64,000 nt of DNA from Epiperipatus broadwayi. Taxonomy: Eukaryota > Onychophora > Udeonychophora > Euonychophora > Peripatidae. A program made the translations under genes and the position numbers. The first letter of the stretch is position 1, and each line of letters starts with the position of its first letter. The DNA lies in contig JAQFVV010006311.1 of NCBI GenBank assembly GCA_028023455.1, positions 556,001-620,000 of the forward strand, read 5' to 3'. The notes below the pieces were generated by a model. It ran no database searches. It was not told the origin of the DNA and saw nothing but the letters and a program-made list of their open reading frames with translations. Below are positions 48,484 through 61,470 of this stretch, in pieces.

Positions 48484-49751
48484 TGTGTGACAATTTCAGT
48501 ATTATGCGTTTACAAATTTCCTCCATATGTCATCATTAAATATCCTCATCTGTCACATCTGTTTAAAAAATATTATTCCTCCTCTTTTTAATCGATTATC
48601 GTCTTAGTTCATTTATATTTTATAATTCTCTAAATTTGAAAATCAAACTGCATTTTAACTACATAAATATGCTTTTATAATATTCATATATTTGTACAAC
48701 AGATAAATATAAATTTCCACACACAACATAAAGAAAATGACTTAATTTTAAAATTATATATACAACACGTGTACAAATGCATTCTTCATAATATTTCTAA
48801 TTGAATATAATATTGGCTTAATTCCCACCGATTGTCAGCTCTTGCTCAAAGATTGTTTCACAAAATTAAATTTTTACAAATGGGAATTGAGTGAGATATC
48901 ATGAAATTTAAAAATTTAACAACAATATATAAAAAAGAAATAAACATTTTGTTTAAAAGAATCACATTCACAAAATAACAGTATATATATACGATAAATA
49001 GTTTATGATCGTTATCAGTATTAAAACAGGGGAATTTCAACTTTATGGCATTCTTATAGACTGTACGCAAAGTAAAAAGAGAGTGTATATATATGTGTGT
49101 GTGTGTTTTTTTCTTATATATACAGTATATATTCTTTTTTAATGCTTGTAAATAAACAGAAAAATAATTTAAAATACTTTTATAAACTACTTTGATATTA
49201 AAAGATTTACAAAATTTTCTTCTCATAAGCCAAATTGACATAAATATTAATGCTATTATTTCGCTTTAAATTAAATTAAAATTTTAAAATAAATTATTCA
49301 GTGATCTTGTTAGAGAAATGAAACAACTTTTTGAAGCTTTTCTTTTTTACAGCAATTACTAAGAAATTTATTTAAGTGATGTAAAAACAAAATAACCCTA
49401 TTGAGTATTTAAGATAAATCTAGTTTTCAATATTCTGTCATATTTTAATTAATAATCACACCTATGTAAAATTTAATATCATCACTTTCATACCGCAAGC
49501 AGAAATAAAAATGTATCAATAACCACACTAAACTAAGTTTACAATAGTGCAAATCTTGAGACAATCCATCAGTATTGTAGAATTGTCTGCAATATATGAT
49601 TATTTGTGCAATTATTACATGTGAATGCTAATGAGACTTTATATTAACTGAAACAGTTAAATTTTTACCTTATGGCAATGTCTAATTTAATCTTATTTAT
49701 TCCAACCTGATACTATTATCATTTCGGGTTTTTTGCCCCTCCCCCTCCACT
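48484..49751. other. AT-rich stretch
   Basis: A (TA)(TG) microsatellite lies near 49085-49107. The 127-codon minus-strand frame at 48858-49241 spans this low-complexity DNA and has no domain features, so it is not called. Confidence 0.55.
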
Positions 49752-52437
49752 CAACATCATTCCACAAGTATTGAAACAGTAAGATATGACTTACAAATCT
49801 TAGTTTCACCTTGCCTTTCTTTTACCTACCCTCATGCTTTATTTAAAACTCTAATTTTATCGTATTGTGTGTGTACTGCGTATATTTACCGAAATCCCGC
49901 CTAAATTTATATGTCTAATGGGGTTTTATAATAATTAAATTTGTCTTAAACGGTTTTATTTTCAAACCGTCAAGTATATTTTAAATATATATGCTTGTAC
50001 AATAAAGTAGGTCACCTATTCTCATCTACACACATACTGCGATAATATTTTAAAAGGTTATGCAAATATTTGTTGTTTAAAGTTAATTTGTTTTGAGTCT
50101 GTTTATTTTGGGATATTATATGCGCTATATTTGTTTGCATTTGATAAAATAATATTACTAATAAATAGACTTTGGACATTAAATTCAAAAGAAAGTTGTA
50201 AATAAAAATTTTTACTTTAGTTTTTTAAAATCATGCCATTTTCTTTTTTTAAATCAATGAGGGTAGGGAAAGAACAATAGTGGCTAATTTTAACATGTTG
50301 GCACCAGTTTCACCAGTAGATTTTTGATAAGATTAAGATAACAGAGTTAAAGCAAATTTAATTAAAAGTGCATTCCTTGTTTTCAAATTTAATTAATAAA
50401 TTTAATGAATGGATTTTACCACTGCAGGATTAGATTTGTATAATCAGAGAGAGCATATAAATAGGGCTGATTGATTATTGTAATTAATTATTAGTCTGAT
50501 GCATATTGTGACAGCAAAATTGTATTTCTGTGATTCTGAAAATTTGGACATTATTCATATTTTCTGATTACTTGTTTTATTCGCGTCATCGGACTTACCT
50601 ACCTACTTTGTTAGTAAATCTAGTTTTGAGATTGTTTAACCTTAGGATGACAGGATAAAGGGGCAGTAGGCTATTTTCCCTCGGAAACCAGTGCCTTGGC
50701 TGGCCGTCATTCACCATCTGATGTCCTGTCACCGTACCATCAAGCCCCAACTGAACCAGCCCAAAGAATGCTGCTCCTGAAGTCTACGTGCGGAATGCTG
50801 CTGCTGAACAACAAACCCAAAGAAAATTAAAATTTGCTCAAGAACTCTAGTGCAAAATTGGAAATGCCCATGACTGATCCATCAGAATGAAGTAATAAAG
50901 TTAATCCGAGATCTCGTGAAACTTTCAGGCTAAAGCTAATCTTTTGTCTCATACTCCATATTTATGTATCTATTAAATTGTCTTTTAATGCATGCTGAAC
51001 TGCTGCTTGGGTTAATTTTCTTTATGTATCTGTAAATGTTTTATTTTAATTCCTTATTGTAATGTAAATATTTTAATTAATCTCTTTAGGTATATGCAAG
51101 TTAAGTGGGGAAATTGAATAATGCTTGGTTGCCATATTAATTTATTAAATCGCAAACACGTATCCCCCTTCCCCTTTATTATATGATTTTTTTTCTTAAG
51201 TGTCATAGCATCAGCCGGGACGTGAACCCACAATCTGGGCAACTGCCTGCAAGTGCAAGGCAGTCAGGCTGACCTCTCGACCACCAATGCAAAACTATTA
51301 TATGATTTTAAAATGTATTTTCTTACGTGCAACAAATTTATCAAAATAATTGTTTATCTATTTAAGCTTTGTTGAGAGTCTGCTGGCTGTTAAAATATTA
51401 AATTTGAGAAAAAGCTATTCTGTTCTTTAATGAATTGCCCTTTTACTAAGAATATTTTAAAATTTAACATTGTATTGCCAGCGAATGTGCTTGGGTATTG
51501 AAACTTTACTATTCTCCAAGGTCGTCAATGGTTAAATCCATCCCCTGTTTACTCCGCGGTTTCCAATAATGTGCAATGAATGTCACATGGGAATTATTTT
51601 GCATATGTCCCCACAGCTATGAAGCTCCTGGGTGCAGGCCAGATTTGAGCTGTGTAAAAACTAGAGATGCCCCAAATGAAAGGCGAAATGCCTGTCCAAA
51701 GCAAAGACCATTTATTCATTTTATTTTGTAAAATTGTGCACCAAGATGCTGCACTCCATCCTCGGCATTATATATCACTGGCACCACTGTATATTCCCTT
51801 AATAATTATTTTAAATGAATTCTAAGTCCATTCAGTGTAGTTCAATCTTATAATTTAGCTCAACAATTCGTGAGCAACTCTATTTAAATTTAAGATTTCA
51901 ATTTTAAGTAGTTTTAGACTATCAAAATTCTTTTTAAGACTTTGGGTGGCTCGCACATGCCTACTGTGTCACTGTATTTTAGACACATTATATAAACTAT
52001 AACCCAAGTACAAGGTATCAGAAATATTGTTTGCTTTCATTTATAACTATCAAATTCATATAGCTAAAACTTTGTTTACTAATATCTGATTATTAAATAT
52101 TATTTTAAAATTTATTTCTTTTCTTTATTTATTTGGGATGCAATCTAAGTTACATATATTAGGTTTATCTTGGGGCACATCTAGAAGTCATTGTTAATTG
52201 AACCTAGGGCTATTTTAAATTTAGAGTCTTTTGTTTTCTCCCTGATCACCAGCACCGACAGGAAGTTATACTATTAGTAGCATCAAATACGTTACCATGT
52301 AGAGGGCATTGTGGAATTTAGACTTTGTATTTGACTTGGGATTTCTGGGAGGTAACCCTTCCTAGGGTTGAGTTCCATGTCTAGGTTTAAATTCTGCAGT
52401 GTGTTAGTGAGATAGACAAATTTTGACTGTTACAGTA
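49752..52437 (+). mobile_element. Unclassified 2.7-kb element, copy 2
   Basis: Colinear with 24683-27379: start tgaaacagtaaga, cccgcctaa near 49897, aatgagggta near 50257, a TATA-like box gcatataaataggg (50453 on), a GC-richer patch at about 50640-50880, cacatgggaatt near 51586, and the final gcagtgtgttag ... gactgttaca. Flanked by gtat on both sides if the ends are TG...CA. A young SINE is nested inside. No recognisable ORF or domain. The matching TATA position in both copies (about 700-750 bp in) would fit a long terminal repeat promoter. Confidence 0.68.
51191..51295 (-). mobile_element. tRNA-derived SINE nested in the 2.7-kb element
   Basis: Minus strand: gcattggtggtcgagaggtc (A box), an anticodon arm, B box gtgggttcacgtcccgg, tgatgctatgaca and an A tail. 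A perfect 14-bp duplication tattatatgatttt lies at 51177-51190 and 51296-51309. It post-dates the host element. Confidence 0.9.
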
Positions 52438-53692
52438 TTAATACACAGATTATCATGTATTGATTTGATTACATCTTTCATATAAAATAGCCAAATTCTT
52501 ATTGATAAAAATTATATCCCTCATCCACTATCAGCTGCAAATATTTATTGCTCACGAATATAATTATTCAGATGAAACTGTGATATATCTTAATGCTGTT
52601 ATATGTCTGACAATTTTTTTTTTTACCATTTCTTCTTGTCATTTTAATTGATCTAAAAATCCATCTCATAATTATATTAATATGCTTATAGTTTCAATGA
52701 AAATGAAACTACTAATTAAACTATCACTATATCAAATTCATATGATGCATGTAAGTTATTCACATACAAATTTTCATATTTAATCTACTAATATCAATAT
52801 AAATTAAATTTACTGACATTAAAATGTATCAATAATTTACTTAATTAATTTTAAATATGTTATAGTTGTATTTCATATATTTTATCATTCTAAAATTTTC
52901 TGTTATATACATAAAAAATTATACTTAAAAGTCAAAAAAAAATCATGGGCTCTTTTTATTTATTTATATACTTTAATTTTTAATTTGTATATAATTAAAT
53001 TAATAATATGTTAATTACTAAGTTCATGATGAAAAATTTGCTATTTTAAATGCAAGATTCTACCATAGGGATATTATAAATAATGAAATTTCTCAAAAAT
53101 AATGAATCATATTATATGATGCAATTTTACACATATGTATATATATGTACCAGGAATGAAGGCTTCATGCATTGAATGGAATGAGTGCTTCCATAGAAGA
53201 ATTCACTAAAAAGTTCAAAAACTTTAACTAGAATTCAATTTTAAAAATTCACTAAAATATGTACATATTCAACTTCACAAAATCGATCCAACAAGTTGCA
53301 CATACAAACATAAAAAAAAAAAATTCTTTAAACTATTTTGCTAAACATAAAAAAAAAGAAGAATGAATTATTCAAACTCATTATTTTTTGTATAGAATTT
53401 CTGTTGACTTTCAATTTTTTTATCAACAGCTGAACTGTTTTTATATAAGGCAAGTAAAAGTTTGACCATTGCATTATTCACATTATTCATTGATTTTAAG
53501 AGGTTCAAACAATGCTAAAATGTAATTAATAGTTAAAACTTAAGAATATTAAAAGCATTTAGAAAATAAAAATATTGATAAGAGAGTTCCAATTTTTTCT
53601 AGATGTATAAAGTATATTCCTAAAAAAGTCATGCTTCTTCACTGATGTGTACATATATATCAAAAATATATAAAATAGTAGTAACTTTTTTT
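52438..53692. other. AT-rich spacer
   Basis: Nothing recognised. Confidence 0.5.
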
Positions 53693-54790
53693 ATACAATA
53701 GTGCCAGCCAGTTCAAGCTTTAGTAATCAATGAATATTAAAAAATTTGTGCATCAAAATCCTTATCTAATGCATACTCATCCAACATTCCCAGACTAGTC
53801 AGTGAGGAGCCTTGAATCTGAGAACACTACATCTATATCTTTATGTCTAATGTAATCCTCCAGCAGCCAGATTTTACTTTTTTTAGTTAACTATAAAGCT
53901 ATGATCCCAAATTGAAAATACAATAATGTTTTCAATTCAAACTAATTAGCTTGTATAGACATATAGATGTGAACCAAGTTCAGTATCTATACATTTTGAT
54001 GTCTTTGGTTTATTAATAACTATAGTCACTGATATTAAATCAATAAAACATTACATGACCACCATTTCATATGCTTATACATTCTGTTAAAACAGTAGCA
54101 ACTCTCTCTTTACAATAGTGACAGCTGGAGCATTGCATTAGATTTAAAGATCTAGATACAGTGCTCTCACATCCAAGGTTTCTTGCTTATGAAAGGAATA
54201 ATGAATGAGTAGGCATTAAATAGGGATTTTGATGTCCAAACCCTTTTAACATCCATTGATTACTATAGCTTGCAAAGGTTAATACTATTGTATGGAGGGA
54301 GTTGCTACTGTTTTAATAGAATGTGTAAGATAAGAATAGTCAAGTGATGCTTTAGCGATTTTGTACCAATCCTGATCAAAGGATAACAGTGACTATCTTT
54401 ATTAATAAATCAAAGACACCAAAATGTAAAAATACTGAACTGAGTTTAGATCTATATGTTTTTACAAGCTAATAGAAAACATTATTGCATTTTTAATTTG
54501 AGTTTATAGCTTTATAGTTAAATAAAGAGGCAAAAGGGAGCTGCTGGAGGGTTACATTAGATCTAAAGATCTTGTGCAGTGCTCTTAGATCTAAGGCTCC
54601 TTGCTAACAAAAGCCACAAGTTATAAACTAGTCTGGGAATATTGGATGAGTAGCCACTAAATAGAGATTTTGTTGCACAAACTTTCTACCAATCATTAAT
54701 TATTACGGATTGCACTGGAAGGTATTATTGTATGGAGAGGATTGTTGCTATTTTAACAGAATGTGTAAGTATAAGAAATGATAGTCATGT
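53693..54790. mobile_element. Family A hammerhead repeat cluster, 3-4 pieces
   Basis: A minus-strand copy (about 53693-54060) is followed by plus-strand pieces (about 54110-54340 and 54340-54790). In the minus copy a deletion joins CUGA directly to CUAGUC, removing helix II and GAAA. In the first plus piece the core is likewise deleted. In the last (54588-54649) the core reads CUAACAA with UAAA, yet GUC and UUGGAU remain. All three are therefore inactive. Termini (tacatgaccaccatttc, tgtatggagagg) match the other copies. Confidence 0.75.
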
Positions 54791-54910
54791 GATGTATTAG
54801 TGATTTAATATCAATAATGTGCATGTTAAACATAGATTGCTTATATGCAATAAATAAAAAAGTTAATACACAAAATTAAAATTTTCTTTTTTATTAATTT
54901 CTTTTTTAAT

Positions 54911-55013
54911 GTATATATATTTTTTCATATGTCAAATGCGTTAACCAGGAAGCGAACCCAGGCCTGCTGCTTGGAAGGCAGCTATTCTAAGCGCTAGGCC
55001 ACCAATGCTTGAC
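54911..55013 (-). mobile_element. tRNA-derived SINE, minus strand
   Basis: Minus strand: gtcaagcattggtggcctag (A-box region), an anticodon arm with TCC in the loop, B box ctgggttcgcttcc and gcatttgaca. A perfect 12-bp duplication ttcttttttaat lies at 54899-54910 and 55014-55025. Confidence 0.88.
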
Positions 55014-55025
55014 TTCTTTTTTAAT

Positions 55026-55569
55026 ATTTTACTTCCTATTTGCAGAATCTTGAAGAATTGGAACTATGAAAAAGGAGTTTGCGATACAATTAATTAACAA
55101 AGTGACATATTGCGGTGAAATTCACCAATCAGTGAGAATTTTCCAATATTTTCATCACACGATTTTTCTCTCTTCACTATTTGCTTTTCTTGAATTTGTA
55201 AATTTTATTATTTTTAAATTAAATGTTTAATTATACTGAAGATTATCAGAATATAAAATAATCATTTTGTGTGTTTTTTTTTAATAAAATGATTATTTAT
55301 CGAATATCTAAAACTATGTATCTGACTTACAGTTTCTTAATTAGTATTTCTGTAACAAACAAGACGAGACCCTAAAAAAAAAATATACACAAATATTTAT
55401 CCCAAATTAAAAATTGTTTGGTAATTTTTTTTATTTTTTTAAACTAAAAAATAAAAATAAAGTAAAATCAATTTTTGAATTATTTAGCATTCATATAAAA
55501 TTATTTAAAAAAAATAAATTTCATATTCACATTATTCTTTCAAGAATTTAATTATTTGTATGTAGGTTA
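55026..55569. other. AT-rich spacer
   Basis: Nothing recognised. Confidence 0.5.
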
Positions 55570-55779
55570 TTATTTTGCTCAATTTGTTGTATGAAAGTAA
55601 TTTATGTAACATAAAATTGAGAAAAACCTTTCATTTAAGAACTTTCTGTAAAATACTAAAGATATGATGGCAAAATCATGAGATCAATTGATATGTTATT
55701 CAGCTTGCTAAATATAATGCTACTGAATCTACTATTAAAAAAATATAACTTTTCTGAATTGGTCATGTAAAGTTATAAT
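55570..55779 (+). pseudogene. LINE C-terminal fragment, interrupted (left part)
   Basis: Translates with shifts as LNLLYES...LRKTFHLRTFCKILKI, WQNHEINWYV and LFIGHVK-like residues, matching the usual LINE C-terminal order (LLYGCESW, FHLRCLRKILKIRWQD, RWIGHV). The frame resumes at 56666 after the inserted element: VVAPFIAKYGFPRKAINY. Confidence 0.65.
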
Positions 55780-55795
55780 TAATATGAGCATAGTT

Positions 55796-56649
55796 TTTTT
55801 TTTTTTATTAAGGAAAATACACATACAATTACAATATAAATCTTGTTGGTATACATTTGCTTGGATTTGTTTATTATAACAATCATTAGTAAATAATTTT
55901 CCAAATTAGAAAATATACCCATTTGATACATTAGTTATTATTGTGACAAATTAATTTCATGATCAGAGCAAGAAACTCATCATTCAAACTTAGTCTATAA
56001 TTATTGTGTACTAGTTTTATATCAGAACAACTGGCTCTTCATTTGGTGACTTAGCCAGTGATCATTATGCAATCCATGTTTTAATTGACAGTGATCATTT
56101 ATCATTCTCCATCTAACTGAACCATTTTTTAATCTTGAATTAATTTTTAATTAGCATGCCTGAGGATTGGCTCTTCATTTAGTGGTCTAAGTTGGTCCCA
56201 AGTGTCCCAGAAGAGCTTTTTCGGCATTAATAAGCGAACCCTAAACATAGTCCTTTGAATAAATTTTTTTGCACACCTCCCATGGTTCTTTACTTCCTCG
56301 TTTAAAAACAAAATAATTCCTCATTAACCACACGGCATGAAGCAGGAACATTCCCATTCTAATTGCAACAAAGACACCACTCTTTATAGCATCCCTGATT
56401 CTTAGAATTTTCATGTTAGCTAGCAGTACTCTGGTTATGATATTTTGTCTAGCAGGACTCAAAAATGGGCAAGCAGTAAAAATATGTTTAATAGTTTCAT
56501 CCACCACTTTACATAAGCTACATAGTGGTTCTATTTTTGAGAAATTTCTATGATTTACCAAAAAATGATTGGTTGGCAAGGTTTTCAAATTAAATTTTAT
56601 GATAAAGTCAATATGTTTGGCTTCCAAGTAGCAAAATTTTAGTTTCCTG
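55796..56649 (-). mobile_element. LINE insertion with RT zinc-binding domain (family G)
   Basis: A minus-strand insertion starts with its poly-A tail (poly-T at 55796-55807) and is flanked by a perfect 16-bp duplication taatatgagcatagtt at 55780-55795 and 56650-56665. It is 5'-truncated and lies within another LINE fragment. The coding part is described in the next entry. It is the best-preserved LINE piece in the window, so the youngest. Confidence 0.88.
56150..56627 (-). pseudogene. LINE ORF2 C-terminus, zf-RVT-like
   Basis: A 128-codon frame (56627 down to 56241) contains TLPTNHFLVNHRNF, then a zinc-binding pattern CSLCKVVDETIKHIFTACPF (C-x2-C...H...C), as in domains downstream of some LINE reverse transcriptases. 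After its stop, a +1 frame continues as LFWDTWDQLRPLNEEPILR and ends near 56150, so one frameshift separates it from the natural end. The first methionine is arbitrary: the element is truncated just upstream. Zinc-binding role known for the family; activity not expected from this copy. Confidence 0.75.
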
Positions 56650-56665
56650 TAATATGAGCATAGTT

Positions 56666-56750
56666 GTGGCTCCTTTCATTGCAAAGTATGGTTTCCCAAG
56701 AAAAGCAATCAACTACATTAAAATAGAGCAAAATACTCTCATACTGTTAA
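56666..56750 (+). pseudogene. LINE C-terminal fragment, right part
   Basis: Continues the fragment broken at 55779 once the insertion and one copy of the duplication are removed. Confidence 0.6.
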
Positions 56751-57422
56751 TTTTAACTAAAATTATACACAATTTCAAAATTATTATTATTTATTAAAAA
56801 TTTTAAATAGATAAAACATTATACATTTACTTTTAACTGATCTTAGAAATAAGCTTAGTTTATAAACAATAATGAAAGATTCCACATTGCAAATAATTAA
56901 AATATTTAGTAATCTTAAAAGATTTTATTTATATGTTTATAATTTAATCCAGTTTAAAACTTTAATTCAGGACATTGATTAACATTTATTAGCTTGTTAA
57001 TACTAATCAAGGACAATCTATTAAGCAAAAACATAATGGTTTAAACAATTCATTACAGTTTATTATGTAACTCTAAATCTTGTGATAGTAGGTAAATTAA
57101 GCTAAGAAAGCACTAGCAATGATAAAGTATCATCAACAATGATCAAGTGATGTGCTTGAATATAATACCCTATTATCTAGTTAACATCAAATTTCCTCTT
57201 AGCAGAGAAATCAACAGATATTTGACTAGATATACAAACTTGTAGAGTTGGTAAAAGATTCAACCTTTGAATTGCTTCCTTTTATGAACAGTATTAATAC
57301 AAAAGCTCAAATATCAACAGATTTAGCAAATGATGAGTTAAATATCAATCCAGAAACCTTTAGGTCTTAAATTAACCTTCATTCTATCATTGTGCTAACT
57401 ATACAAAACATCAACAAATTTA
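56751..57422. other. AT-rich spacer
   Basis: Nothing recognised. Confidence 0.5.
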
Positions 57423-57432
57423 TTTTCAAGTT

Positions 57433-57535
57433 GTCAAGCATTGGTGGTCAAGGGGTCAGCGACAGCTGCTTTACAAGCAGTTGTCCCGGGTTATGCTTCC
57501 CGGCTGATGCTGACACATGAGAAAAAAAAATTTTT
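57433..57535 (+). mobile_element. tRNA-derived SINE, plus strand
   Basis: Head gtcaagcattggtggtcaag, a 5-bp anticodon stem gctgc...gcag with loop reading TAC, B box cgggttatgcttcccgg, tgatgctgaca and a poly-A tail. A 10-bp duplication ttttcaagtt lies at 57423-57432 and 57536-57545. Confidence 0.85.
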
Positions 57536-57545
57536 TTTTCAAGTT

Positions 57546-60149
57546 CACATTTATGTGAACCATTGTTTATAAAAATATTTTTATACAAAATTTTATATAT
57601 TATGATTTTGGTAATCTATCAATAAAATATTATTAATGCTGTTAATTATAATTATACTATTAATTATCAACTTAAAAAAGTTAGAATTATAAATTAAATA
57701 TTTTTCATCCAATGGACATAAGCTCTCTGTCAAAATCTGTCAACACATACACAACATTAGTACCAAGAAAAACTTGACCATCCTAGTAATAACTTCCCAT
57801 TACTCATCTCCTCACTGTAATTCACTTGGCATAACACATAGACTCATACGCCCAAAAAGTGACTGAATATTATAGAGATTAAAATGAGTGCTTTATAAAA
57901 AAATCTTAAATATGAGAAATTTTAATATTTTTTGTTAAAAATTAAATGTTTATTACTTCACATAAATTACTTTACCATGGTAGTATTTGGAATTCTAAAA
58001 TCTAATTTTCAGCAGATAATTTAACTTAATATGCACACCTATATTAGAATTATTACATCAAATTTAATACAAATGATTTGTCACATATATAAGCAGTTTA
58101 ATTTTTTTAATTTTTCTCCATATTTATCTTAACGTTGATCATAACTATTAAAAAAATAAATAACGCACGATTTAGTAAAATAAAAATTATTAAACCACAG
58201 ATTTATATAAAATATATTTTTATTAATGTTATAAGAACTTTTTCTTCTTCAAAAGAATGGACAGTTTTATCAAAGAATTATCAATAATTCCTAAATCTAG
58301 TTTGATACTAATGTAGAGAGACATTGCTAATTAATAAATCTCGACTAATCCTGACAGTAATTAAAGAGAAGAAAAAGGAAGCAAAAAGAAGAGACGCGTA
58401 ATAGCTCTCCAAGGATTCTGATTGCTGCTAAAAGAAAAATCAATTTGTTAAAAGATAAATATGACAGCTAAAACAAAAATGAAGAATTAAATAGCTTAGC
58501 CTGCTTATTGTAAAATGCATTATATTTTTGTAACAAAAAAAGCTAACTGAAATTAAAGAATAATGCATAAGAATGAGAAGTCAAAGAAGACTAGTCTCAT
58601 TATAGGTAATTAGGATAACATGGCTGAATGGAGCTTGAAGTCCATCATCAAAACAGTTAGTTTTTCAATACTAGATTCCAATATAATATGAACGAGTGAG
58701 ATATGTATTCATATGCTGACGGTGGGCGGAGATAGGGTTTGTAATATTATATAGTATTTATCACTAGCGAGGAAAGCATTTTGCATTTAAGAAGTTGGAG
58801 TTATTTTTTTTTAGCACAAAAAAAATATATATACATAAACATTATATTTATATTCTTCCTATTTTATTTGTAATAAAATGTTAATTATTTTAAATATTTT
58901 GGCAATTTTTTAAGAAGATAGGAAGACGGATGTAAATATAGCACAAACTTTTATGCACTGCTGCATTGCAATAAGTTAAAAGATAGGGTAAATATCATAA
59001 TAATAAAACTGTCATCTACATTACTTAAATAAAATTAATCATATGGTTAGTTGAAAGGTCATGTGATTTTTGAGTACTAAAGTGATAGATTTAGCACAAT
59101 ATCTCCATTTAATTAATAAAAAACTGAATTATTATTTTTTACTTTATTCAGCTCAAAATCAATTCAGGAGTTTTTTTCTCTAGCACTCATACTATCACTG
59201 TGCTAAGTCATAAAGAGGAAAATTGATTTGGATTATAACATGCAGGCTTTACAAACAGCTATTTGTTAAAGTTCTGAACCTAATATTATTAATCTTTGAT
59301 GCTTTCTTTTGAAATTGGTGTACTTAACATAATACAATCATATTGCATTAGTTTTGTACAAATTCTGCCAAATTTAGTTATGTAGAAGCAAAATATGAAA
59401 CTTAATGCAACATAGTGACATGAACATTTTCATTTATAGATGATCTGTAATATTTCAAAAATATGTTCTTTGAATTTCTGGACATAACCATATTGAATCT
59501 ACAATTTTAAAGATACATCTTTAATGAATTAGAAATGTTAAATAATAAAAGCAACAAACTTTCTAAAAATATATTTTATACTGAATACCATGACTTTTTA
59601 GTGGGAAACATACATTATAAAAATTATCTCAAAAATACACTAAAAAGATGCAATGTCAACTGTTTTCAGACAGAAAAAAAATTTATTGCAAAAGAATTTT
59701 AGCATACAGACTAAAAAATCAAAATATATGTGTCTATACTCATGTATCATGACAATGGCATACTTCACTTTTTTTATTTCTCTTTGTCACTTTTTTTCTG
59801 AAGTTAGTATAATACTATTCATTGATAAAAGGCTACTATGATATCTGTTCTTATTATGGTATAATTTTATATATGAATTCAACACATTCTACAGTCCAGA
59901 ATTAGAGATATCTATGTCACAAATTGTAACTTTATTATCCTGAAGCAAACACCAGGTAAACAATCTGTGCAATCTTGTCAAAGTTGTGATGATGAATAAT
60001 TGTCATGGATTTATGACAAAAATAAATAATATGGCTAATTGTTTCAAATTATATATTGATAGAACACCTGAGTTCCATTTTCCATTCCATTAACTCAAAT
60101 GAGATTTATATATATATATGCATGCATATTTTCTATACTAAACTTAATT
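57546..60149. other. AT-rich stretch without recognisable gene
   Basis: Slightly more complex patches near 58380-58430 and 58690-58760 could not be assigned. The frame at 59653-59841 has no family features. Confidence 0.5.
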
Positions 60150-60540
60150 ATAAAGGACTTAAACACAGACTTTCAAACTTCCTGCAGCACATGACCACAT
60201 ACATGTGAACAAGATAAATGATCTCCAATATACATATTTCATGCTGAACCACCCTCATCAGTTGGTCCAGATTACCATCTTCAACACATATTTACAATCA
60301 GTGCTCAGTTTATATTAAGATAGAAAATCTTCAAACTTTTATAGATAAGGTTCAATCTTCTCTACTCTTCAGTCATCCATATCATTGAAAATCTGAGGAT
60401 GGAATGCTGAAAGCCCTTGCTGATGCCAATATTATTATCATACCCATGTTGATCTTAAGTAAATCTGACCCCTCACACATAGGACCTTAATATGTTCATT
60501 TAATAGTACAGAACAGAAATGGGAAGAATAAAGGCTGAAT
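60150..60540 (-). mobile_element. Family B hammerhead repeat, minus strand
   Basis: The reverse complement matches 44697-45135 over its length, including ggggtcagattta and gcatgaaat. The hammerhead at about 60219-60275 has CUGAUGA (complement of 60255-60261), GAAA (complement of 60237-60240), the near-palindrome AUAUGUAU as helix III, and CCAA/UUGG in helix I. Helix II is weakened (GGGU opposite AGCA). Invariant core residues are present. Confidence 0.7.
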
Positions 60541-61384
60541 ATGTAATATTTAAATACATGTATATTTTCTATACAAAACTTAATGTAATTATTATAAGGG
60601 ACTTGTAACCCTTATAAATAAATATATATTATTCTGGTAAAAATAGATGCTAAAACGTTAAACCCTGAAGTCATCACTCTACCATTGTGTAATGGTACAC
60701 ATAATGATTTGATAACTAAGAAAGAGGGGCCAGATTGTTTAACTGAAACTAAGTGAATTATATTAATATTATTTGAACACATTTCTAAAATTATATATTG
60801 TCCTACCAGTTATTTCCCTGATTATATTGCAACAAATATAATTTTATTATAAATTTTAGATAGAAATGATACCAAAATTTATTGAATAAAAGATTTTGTT
60901 CTTGGATAGATCAATTTTAGTAGACATGGTTTATGAATCAAAAAATCCTGTAGTTGTTTTAAATTAATAAATCCAGTATTTATATAATGACCAAAAGAAA
61001 ATATTTACTAATCTCAGAATTAATAGCAGACGAGGATTGGTTACTATAAGTGCTATCATCATATCATAGTTAGAAATATTTCCAAGAATAAGAAGTCTAT
61101 TAAAAAAAAAAAAATTCTAAGTTCAATATATTTAAATAAAGTGTAACATGCCTACTTTAAATTTCATAGTGCTATAAATATATTTGACAAATTCCACAGA
61201 TTATCCCCAAAATAGCATGCACATGCATGTTAAAGCAAAGTCACTTCATGGAAATTATATCTGAAATGAATTTCAAATTAATAGGAAAGATATTAAAAGA
61301 TAAAATCACAAAACAAGCCTTAAACATTAATTCTAGTAGTTGGCTATCTATATATACTGAGCTATGATAAAGATATGTATAACA
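60541..61384. other. AT-rich spacer
   Basis: Nothing firm; a GCUAAAACGUU string near 60649 only loosely recalls PLE hammerhead ends. Confidence 0.4.
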
Positions 61385-61470
61385 GATTAAGATCTAGGCC
61401 AACTGATGAGTGCTGGTTTAGTATGGAATGTGAATCTTGGAGATCATACATTTTTTTCACATCTTTGGTC
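61385..61470 (+). repeat. Family B fragment with decayed hammerhead
   Basis: Reads gatctaggccaactgatgag, gtgctggtttagta, then GGAA in place of GAAA, and cttggagatc. CUGAUGA is intact and helix I can pair (GAUC/GAUC, CCAA/UUGG), but the GAAA change should inactivate it. Confidence 0.65.

Noticed and set aside
48858-49241. 127-codon open frame on the minus strand
   Set aside because: Composition is that of translated AT-rich low-complexity DNA (I, Y, F, K, N), it includes a TA/TG microsatellite, and no domain or codon signal is visible.
60631-60665. PLE-type hammerhead end (GCUAAAACGUU)
   Set aside because: Only the GAAACGUU-like half is suggestive; no convincing CUGANGA strand or helix I.
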